DNA from: Rhodoblastus sp.
GTDB taxonomy: Bacteria > Pseudomonadota > Alphaproteobacteria > Rhizobiales > Beijerinckiaceae
Reading direction: 5' to 3'
DNA: 33,929 nt
Assembly (NCBI RefSeq): GCF_019449565.1
Contig: NZ_JAGRPM010000053.1
Span: 1-33,929, forward strand
The position numbers were made by a program, and so were the translations under genes. Position 1 is the stretch's first letter, and the number at the start of each line of letters is the position of its first letter. The notes under the pieces were generated by a model. That model was not told the DNA's origin. It made no database searches and saw nothing but the letters and a program-made list of their open reading frames with translations. This document shows, piece by piece, positions 27,807 through 33,929 of the stretch.

Positions 27807-30745
27807 TGGCCCGTACTCCCCGATCCTCCAACGGCAAGCCTTCCACTAAGCAGATCGACGCTCTCAAGCATAACGAGGCTACCCGCCGGAACATCCCGAC
27901 GGCGGAGATGGAAAGCTTCTTCCGGCGCGAGGAGGATGCCGCGCCGCTGCCGCCGAAGCACTATCCGCGCGCGCAGCCTCTGGCCGAGGGCGAGACGCGG
28001 ACGCCGGAGGAGCCGAGGCAGCCGGAGCTGATCTGGAATGGTGCGAAAATCACCATCACCGACGAGCAGATGAAGGAGTTGGCGGAGACCGGCACGCTCA
28101 CTCTCTCCGACGCGCAACTGGTCTGGCGCGGCAAAGATCGGCAGGACTGGACCGACCTCGTCGTCAATGTGCCGCCGCTCTACATCCAGGAGAAGATTCA
28201 TCCCAAAGCGATCATCGACGACCTGAAACGCCGCACCGCCGCGAAGCGCGAGGCCGAGAGCGACACGCCCGACCTGTTCGCCGACTTCAACGGGATCACG
28301 CCCGAGCAGCGCGCCGAGTTCTACCAGCACGATCAGCATTGGTCGAACCGGATGATCCTGGGCGACAGCCTTCAGGTGATGGCGAGCCTCGCCGAGCGCG
28401 AGAGTCTCAAGGGCAAGGTGCAATGCATCTATTTCGACCCGCCCTATGGGATCAAATTCAACTCCAACTGGCAGGTCTCAACGCAGTCGCGCGATGTGAA
28501 GGACGGCAAGCAGGCTGACATCAGCCGCGAACCCGAGCAGGTGAAGGCGTTCCGCGACACTTGGAAGGATGGCATCCACAGCTACTTGACCTATCTGCGT
28601 GATCGGCTAACGGCAATGCGCGATTTGCTGACCGAAAGCGGCTCGATCTTCGTGCAGATCAGTGACGAAAATGAGCATCGCGTTCGGGCAGTGATGGACG
28701 AGGTGTTTGGGGCAGAGAATTTTGTAAGACTTATTACATTTGTAAAAACGACCGGTCAAACTGACAACCTGCTTGCGTCGGTGGCAGATTACATCATCTG
28801 GTACAGCAAAGACCGCGCTCGAACAAAATACAGGCAGCCATTCAAGATCAAGGCGCTCGGCGGCGAAGGCGCTTTAGCATATTCCAAAGCACAGCGAATC
28901 GACGGGTCCCGCGGACCGATTGCACCTCATCTGCTTTCGGATGGCTCGCTCGATCCATTGGTGCGAGCTTACACTACCAGCGACTTGACGAGTCAGAGCC
29001 CCGGCACTCGCTATCCCGTGCCGTTCGAGGGCAACGTCTTTACCCCGAAAGGCTATTGGAAAACGGAACAGGCTAGTTTTCCGCGCTTGATCAAATCTAG
29101 TCGCATCGAAGCAGTTGGAAATGGCCTGCGCTACGTTCGTTTCTTCGACGATTATCCGGCGTTTCCAATGAATGATAATTGGACAGACACCGGAGTTGCC
29201 GGCTTTGCCGCAGACAAAACTTACGTAGTTCAGACGTCACCGAAGGTCATCGAACGCTGCATCCTAATGGCCACCGACCCGGGCGATCTCGTCCTCGACC
29301 CCACCTGCGGATCGGGCACCACCGCCTATGTCTCCGAGCAATGGGGACGACGCTGGATCACCATAGACACTAGCCGTGTCGCCTTGGCTCTCGCTCGCGC
29401 ACGGCTGATGGCAGCGCGGTACCCTTGGTATCTCCTCGCCGACAGCCGCGAGGGCCGCGCTAAGGAAGCCGCGTTAAGGAAGCGTGTGCCAGCCGACACG
29501 CCGGTCCGCAACGACCTTCGTCAAGGCTTCGTGTATGAGCGCGTGCCACACATTACCCTGAAGTCGATCGCCAACAATTCTCTGATCGACGACATCTGGG
29601 AGCAGTGGCTGGCGGTGCTTGAGCCGTTGCGCGCCGCGCTCAACGTCGCGCTCGGCAAGACCTATGAGGAATGGCAAATTCCGCGCGATCTGCCCGCTGG
29701 CGCCCCCGATTTGGCCAAGGAGCCTCACGCCAAGTGGTGGGAAGCGCGGATCGCCCGGCAGAAGGAGATCGATGCCTCCATCGCCGCGCGCGCCGACGTC
29801 GAATATCTGTACGACAAGCCCTATGTCGACAATTCCCGCGTCCGCGTCGCCGGCCCATTCACCGTCGAGAGCCTCTCGCCCCACCGCGTGCTGCCGGCAA
29901 GCGAACAAGAGCTGATCGACGACATCGACGCAGCCGAAGGCCGGCGCTCTCCGGCCGATGCCGATCTCGCGGGACAGGATTTCTCAGGCGTCGTCATCGA
30001 CTACCTCAAGGCCGAAGGCGTCAAGCAACAGGCCAAAGGCGACCGTATCACCTTTGAGAGCCTCGCCCCCTGGCCGGGCAATTTCATCGGAGCCAGCGGA
30101 ACCTTCATCGAGGGCGAGAACGGCCCCGAACGCCGCGCCGCGATCCTGATCGGCCCGGAATACGGCACCGTCGGCCGGCAGGACATCGTCGCCGCCGCGC
30201 GCGAGGCTGTCGACGCCCGCTTCGACATTCTGATCGCCTGCGCCTTCAACTTCGACGCCCATTCAACGGAGCTGGACAACCTCGGCAGCCTCAAGATCCT
30301 CAAGGCCCGCATCAATCCTGACATGCACATGTCGGACGAGCTGAAGAACACCGGGCGCGGCAACATGTTCGTCGTGTTCGGCGAGCCGGATGTCGAAATC
30401 CTCGACGACGGCGGCCCGGAAATCCGCGTCAAGGTGCATGGCGTCGACGTGTTCGACCCCAACACCGGCGATATCCGCTCGAACGACACGGCGGGCATCG
30501 CCGCCTGGTTCATCGACACCAACTACAACGAGGAAAGCTTCTTCGTCCGCCACGCCTATTTCCTCGGCGCGAACGATCCCTACAAGAGCCTGAAGACCGC
30601 GCTTCAGGCGGACGTCGATGAAGACGCCTGGGCGACGCTCTATTCAGACACCTCGCGCCCATTCTCGCGGCCGGCGGGCGGGCGCATAGCCGTAAAAGTG
30701 ATCAATCACTTCGGGGACGAAGTGATGAAGGTATTTGGGGTGTAA
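27806..30745 (+). CDS. long type III-like DNA methyltransferase (Mod)
   Basis: The 979-residue protein has the beta-class order of methylase motifs: DPPYG (about 211-215, motif IV) first and the SAM-binding DPTCGSGTT (about 498-506, motif I) later. VQISDENEHRVRAVMDEVFG, typical of Mod proteins, lies between. It should methylate adenine N6 (or cytosine N4) to protect host sites from the Res partner. It is much longer than classical Mod proteins such as EcoP15I (about 644 residues): about 420 residues after the methylase core form an extra C-terminal region I do not recognise. Positions about 28710-29280, coding for the expected target recognition domain, are visibly poorer in G+C than the flanks. 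ATG 27806 overlaps the Res stop. Confidence 0.85.
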   Translation: MARTPRSSNGKPSTKQIDALKHNEATRRNIPTAEMESFFRREEDAAPLPPKHYPRAQPLAEGETRTPEEPRQPELIWNGAKITITDEQMKELAETGTLTLSDAQLVWRGKDRQDWTDLVVNVPPLYIQEKIHPKAIIDDLKRRTAAKREAESDTPDLFADFNGITPEQRAEFYQHDQHWSNRMILGDSLQVMASLAERESLKGKVQCIYFDPPYGIKFNSNWQVSTQSRDVKDGKQADISREPEQVKAFRDTWKDGIHSYLTYLRDRLTAMRDLLTESGSIFVQISDENEHRVRAVMDEVFGAENFVRLITFVKTTGQTDNLLASVADYIIWYSKDRARTKYRQPFKIKALGGEGALAYSKAQRIDGSRGPIAPHLLSDGSLDPLVRAYTTSDLTSQSPGTRYPVPFEGNVFTPKGYWKTEQASFPRLIKSSRIEAVGNGLRYVRFFDDYPAFPMNDNWTDTGVAGFAADKTYVVQTSPKVIERCILMATDPGDLVLDPTCGSGTTAYVSEQWGRRWITIDTSRVALALARARLMAARYPWYLLADSREGRAKEAALRKRVPADTPVRNDLRQGFVYERVPHITLKSIANNSLIDDIWEQWLAVLEPLRAALNVALGKTYEEWQIPRDLPAGAPDLAKEPHAKWWEARIARQKEIDASIAARADVEYLYDKPYVDNSRVRVAGPFTVESLSPHRVLPASEQELIDDIDAAEGRRSPADADLAGQDFSGVVIDYLKAEGVKQQAKGDRITFESLAPWPGNFIGASGTFIEGENGPERRAAILIGPEYGTVGRQDIVAAAREAVDARFDILIACAFNFDAHSTELDNLGSLKILKARINPDMHMSDELKNTGRGNMFVVFGEPDVEILDDGGPEIRVKVHGVDVFDPNTGDIRSNDTAGIAAWFIDTNYNEESFFVRHAYFLGANDPYKSLKTALQADVDEDAWATLYSDTSRPFSRPAGGRIAVKVINHFGDEVMKVFGV

Positions 30746-30747
30746 GC

Positions 30748-31743
30748 ATGGCGAACGAAAAATGCCCGATTTGGGGCACGGATGCCGAAGTCACGCGCGT
30801 GGCGTCAAATATGTGGCACCAGGCCGTCAATTCCCCTCGGACTGGCGGATGGTACGGCATCGATGACACGGTGACGGACGGCCCGTTGGCGCAAGTTGAT
30901 GAGCAACTTAGGGCACGTATCACGACATGGATCGTTGGCCAACGCCGGCTCGGTATCGTCTGTCCAAAGGTTACCACCCAGATCTTTGAGGAGATGCGAC
31001 GCCGCGCTCCGATGCCCGTACATGAACGCGCAGATAGGCTATTGCAGCTAATAGCTCGAAGATCGTCGTCTATTGGATCGAATGTAATCTTGAGTGAGCC
31101 GGCGTTAGGCGATGCCGCGCCGCGCGCATGGGAGCCGTTAACCGCTACGGAATCCGCAAAGTGGGGAGAAATCCGATTTCTGACGGATTACCTTAAAAAG
31201 CAAGGCTGGATAGACGAAACTCATCCACCTGCTGGCACCGCACACGCAGGCATGTGGCCGAAGTTTATCGTCACCATCGACGGCTACTCCCGTTTGGAGG
31301 AGTTCGAGAAGGCGTCCGTCAACTCGTCTCAGGTATTCGTCGCCATGTGGTTCGACGATTGCCTGAATGAGGCATACGAGAACGGGGTCGCAGAAGGAAT
31401 CGCCGATGCGGGCTATAAGCCTGTCCGCATCGACCGAAAGGACCACAACAATAGGATTGACGACGAGATCATCGCCGAAATAAGGCGGTCCCGATTTCTG
31501 GTAGCAGATTTCACTCAAGGCGAGAGTGGCGCGCGCGGCGGCGTTTATTATGAAGCCGGCTTTGCCCACGGCCTGAACATCCCGGTCATTTTCACCTGTC
31601 GGGAGGACGTGATCGGCAGCGTGCATTTCGATACGCGCCAATACAACCATATCACCTGGAAGACGCCTGAGGATTTGCGCGAAGGTCTCGCCAATCGCAT
31701 TTCTGCGACGATCGGTGATGGGCCATTGAAGAGGGCCTGCTGA
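30748..31743 (+). CDS. nucleoside 2-deoxyribosyltransferase-like effector candidate
   Basis: The 331-residue protein has an uncharacterised N-terminal half (1-190) and a C-terminal Rossmann-like domain (about 195-330). That domain reads VFVAMWFDDCLNEAYENG, then SRFLVADFTQGESGARGGV, then YYEAGFAHGLNIPVIF. This matches the nucleoside 2-deoxyribosyltransferase-like superfamily, with Glu269 at the position of the catalytic glutamate. Such domains, related in logic to TIR, act in some retron and other antiphage systems by attacking nucleotides or NAD. The N-terminus (KCPIWGTDAE) looks like a zinc knuckle that lost a cysteine. The gene is poorer in G+C than its neighbours (29 of 60 in the line at 31021). 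It starts 2 nt after the Mod stop and ends 4 nt before the helicase start, so it is part of the operon. The substrate is inferred only. Confidence 0.75.
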   Translation: MANEKCPIWGTDAEVTRVASNMWHQAVNSPRTGGWYGIDDTVTDGPLAQVDEQLRARITTWIVGQRRLGIVCPKVTTQIFEEMRRRAPMPVHERADRLLQLIARRSSSIGSNVILSEPALGDAAPRAWEPLTATESAKWGEIRFLTDYLKKQGWIDETHPPAGTAHAGMWPKFIVTIDGYSRLEEFEKASVNSSQVFVAMWFDDCLNEAYENGVAEGIADAGYKPVRIDRKDHNNRIDDEIIAEIRRSRFLVADFTQGESGARGGVYYEAGFAHGLNIPVIFTCREDVIGSVHFDTRQYNHITWKTPEDLREGLANRISATIGDGPLKRAC

Positions 31744-31747
31744 AGCC

Positions 31748-33808
31748 ATGGACTTCCGCATCGCCGATACATTTACGGACGCCATCGCCAAGCTTACGGC
31801 GCAAGAGCAGAAGGCGGTCAAGACGACGGCGTTCGACCTCCAGATGGATCCGTCGTCTCCGGGGCTTTCGTTCCATCGTATCGACAAGTCGAAGGACACG
31901 AATTTCTGGTCGGTGCGGGCCAGCGCCGACATCCGGATCATCATCCACAAGGCGGCGGCCAGCATATTGCTCGCCTATGTCGATCATCACGACAAGGCAT
32001 ATGCCTGGGCTGAGAGGCGAAGGATCGAGGCGCATCCAAAAACTGGCGCGATCCAGATCGTCGAAGTTCGCGAACGCGTCGAAGAAGTGGCGCCTCCGGC
32101 GACGCTCGACTTGGTTCTCCCCTTGCCCCGATTCGGCGCACCTGCCCAGGCGCAAAAGGCGTTATTTTCAAATCTCGACGACAACGCGCTGCTCTCCATC
32201 GGCGTGCCCGCCGACTGGCTTGCCGATGTGCGCGCGGCGACCGAAGACGGCTTTTTCGCGCTCGCCGGCCACCTGCCCGCCGAGGCGTCGGAGGCCTTGC
32301 TGGAATATGCCACAACCGGCCGGCTGATTGCGCCAGCGCCGGCGCCAGCGATAGCCAGCCCATTCGCCCATCCCGACGCGCTGCGGCGGATCAGGCTCAT
32401 CTCCGATCAGGAGGAGTTGGAACAAGCCCTCGAGTTTCCGTGGGAAAAATGGGGCGTCTTCCTGCATCCCTCGCAGCGGACGTTGGTCGAGCGTTCCTTC
32501 TCCGGGCCGGCGCGCGTCGCGGGTTCGGCGGGCACAGGCAAAACCATCGTGGCGATCCATCGCGCGGTCCGGCTCGCCCGCGAGACCCCGGAAGCAAGGG
32601 TGCTGCTGGCCAGCTTCTCGGGGCCGCTGGCGGCGGAACTAGCGAAGAAAGTGTTGGTCCTGGCGCCCGAGACGGGCGGCATCGTGCCTCGGATCACCAC
32701 AGCGTCCTTCCAGGGCATCGGAGAGCAGATGTTTCAGCTCGAACATGGCGTGCGTCCCCGCATCGCACCCGACGCCGTGCTGCGCGAGCGTCTGCGCGCC
32801 GCCGCGGCAGATTCGGGCCTCAAGGGATTTTCCGATCGGTTTCTGCTGTCCGAGTGGACCAATGTCATCGACGCCTGGGGGCTGACATCGCTCGACGCAT
32901 ATTCGACCGTTCAACGGATGGGGCGCAAGAGCCGGCTCGGCCCCAACCAGCGCGCGAGCCTGTGGCCCGTGTTCCAGGCGGTGCGCGATGCGCTGAAAGC
33001 CGAGCGCTACACTACCTGGGCGGATGTCTTCACCGGCCTTGCGGTTGCGCTGGCGAAACGGGAGAGCAAACCGTTCGACCATGTCGTCATCGACGAAGCG
33101 CAGGATTTGGCGCCGGCGGAGCTGAGGTTCTTCGCGGCTCTGGCGCCTGGGAAAGCCGATGGACTGTTCCTCGCGGGCGATGTCGGGCAGCGCATTTTCC
33201 AGCATCCTTTCTCGTGGGCGAGCCTTGGCGTCGACGTGCGGGGCCGGTCGTACACGCTCAAGGTCTGCTACCGCACCTCGCAGCAGATCAGACGGGCCGC
33301 CGACAAACTGTTGCCCACGGTTCTGCGTGACACGGACGGCCTGGAAGACGAGCGCCGCGGAATCATCTCGGTGTTTGACGGTCCGGAGCCCGAAGTGAAG
33401 TCCCTCGCCACGATCGCCCAGGAAACCGACGTAGTCCGCCAGACCGTCGAGGCCTGGCTCGACGACGGCATCGCGCCCCACGAGATAGGCTTGTTCGTCC
33501 GCACGCCGCAGCTCGTCGCCCGCGCCAGGACCGCGATCGCGGGTCTCGCGGGCGAGGGCGAGATGACCGCCGCACCCATGAGCCTCGCCAAGGGCCTGGA
33601 ATTTCGCGCCGTCGTCGTAATGGCCTGCGACGAAGGAATCCTTCCGCTCGACGAACGAGTCGCCGATGCCGCTGATGAAGCGGAACTCGACGACATCTAT
33701 GAGACCGAGCGCCGGCTGCTCTATGTTGCCTGCACCCGAGCGCGAGAGCATCTGCTGCTGACGGGCGTGACGCCGACATCTGAATATCTGGCTGTTGATT
33801 GCCACTGA
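31748..33808 (+). CDS. RelE-like domain fused to a UvrD/Rep-type helicase
   Basis: The 686-residue protein starts with about 95 residues of RelE/HigB-like toxin character (FTDAIAKLTAQEQKAVKTTA, then FWSVRASADIRIIIHK and YVDHHDKAYAWAERR). After a linker it has an SF1A helicase: Walker A GSAGTGKT (about 259-266), DEAQD (449-453), CYRTSQQIRRAAD, AKGLEFRAVVV, and motif VI VACTRAREHLLLTG. The helicase probably unwinds DNA; whether the RelE-like part still cleaves mRNA or serves only as a binding module is unknown. It is the last gene of the four-gene operon, 4 nt after the previous stop. Its final codons run into the terminal repeat of an IS21-like element, which supplies the stop TGA, so a few native C-terminal residues may be lost. 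Confidence 0.8.
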   Translation: MDFRIADTFTDAIAKLTAQEQKAVKTTAFDLQMDPSSPGLSFHRIDKSKDTNFWSVRASADIRIIIHKAAASILLAYVDHHDKAYAWAERRRIEAHPKTGAIQIVEVRERVEEVAPPATLDLVLPLPRFGAPAQAQKALFSNLDDNALLSIGVPADWLADVRAATEDGFFALAGHLPAEASEALLEYATTGRLIAPAPAPAIASPFAHPDALRRIRLISDQEELEQALEFPWEKWGVFLHPSQRTLVERSFSGPARVAGSAGTGKTIVAIHRAVRLARETPEARVLLASFSGPLAAELAKKVLVLAPETGGIVPRITTASFQGIGEQMFQLEHGVRPRIAPDAVLRERLRAAAADSGLKGFSDRFLLSEWTNVIDAWGLTSLDAYSTVQRMGRKSRLGPNQRASLWPVFQAVRDALKAERYTTWADVFTGLAVALAKRESKPFDHVVIDEAQDLAPAELRFFAALAPGKADGLFLAGDVGQRIFQHPFSWASLGVDVRGRSYTLKVCYRTSQQIRRAADKLLPTVLRDTDGLEDERRGIISVFDGPEPEVKSLATIAQETDVVRQTVEAWLDDGIAPHEIGLFVRTPQLVARARTAIAGLAGEGEMTAAPMSLAKGLEFRAVVVMACDEGILPLDERVADAADEAELDDIYETERRLLYVACTRAREHLLLTGVTPTSEYLAVDCH

Positions 33809-33929
33809 GAACTGACCCGCTTTGGGCGGGCATTTCCACTGAGATTTGACCCATGTTTGAACTTCTCCCGGCTGGCGTCAGCGGGGGTCTTTGGAGTGAT
33901 AGACATGGCGTTATTGAGCGTTATCCGGC
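33802..33929 (+). mobile_element. left end of an IS21-family insertion sequence
   Basis: Two near-identical 17-mers, CCACTGAGAACTGACCC (33802-33818) and CCACTGAGATTTGACCC (33836-33852), lie 34 bp apart. They are followed by a gene start typical of istA. Multiple short terminal repeats of the TGAGAAnTGACCC type are a hallmark of IS21-family ends. The other end and target duplication are outside the window. Confidence 0.75.
33905..33929 (+). CDS. istA: IS21-family transposase IstA, N-terminal start only
   Basis: ATG 33905 opens MALLSVIR, the usual beginning of IstA proteins, with GGAG about 11 nt upstream. Only eight codons are present before the window ends. The call depends on this start together with the terminal repeats just upstream. 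Confidence 0.65.

Overview
The window looks like a chromosome segment of a GC-rich alphaproteobacterium, probably in the order Hyphomicrobiales (Rhizobiales). Pointers are the infA-maf-yacG order, a nadABC operon with paired TGAG-type operators, a flagellar hook gene remnant, and a molybdenum storage protein pair of the kind found in nitrogen fixers. The genus cannot be fixed from the sequence alone.

Positions 1-23720 are mostly ordinary chromosome. The left part holds the molybdenum storage operon mosB-mosA (leftward), between two broken genes: the C-terminal piece of a glycosyltransferase-like gene and the N-terminal piece of flagellar hook gene flgE joined to an unrelated tail. Next come a diguanylate cyclase with a degenerate receiver, a PiT phosphate transporter with a possible Pho box, a methyltransferase divergent from an acyl-CoA synthetase, an Rrf2 regulator, an AmpG-like permease, phosphoglucomutase and a large membrane protein. 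The de novo NAD operon nadA-nadB-nadC follows, with two near-identical palindromic operators. After it lie a TPR protein, an NTF2-like protein, ilvC, the infA-maf-yacG cluster, a small phasin-like gene and tRNA-Phe(GAA).

From 23721 to the right edge the content is accessory, consistent with an island next to tRNA-Phe. After a zinc-ribbon protein of unknown role comes a tight four-gene operon: a type III-like helicase-nuclease (Res), a long DNA methyltransferase (Mod), a protein with a C-terminal nucleoside-deoxyribosyltransferase-like domain, and a RelE-like domain fused to a UvrD/Rep helicase. The last two genes are not standard parts of a type III restriction system, so this is the best candidate here for an undescribed defence system. 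The fourth gene runs into the end of an IS21-family element whose istA starts at the right edge.

A second unexpected signal is a dispersed structured repeat of about 130-140 bp, at 9000-9140 and 12388-12515. The copies share two 10-base blocks at nearly the same spacing and three stem-loops; one stem shows two compensatory base-pair changes between copies.
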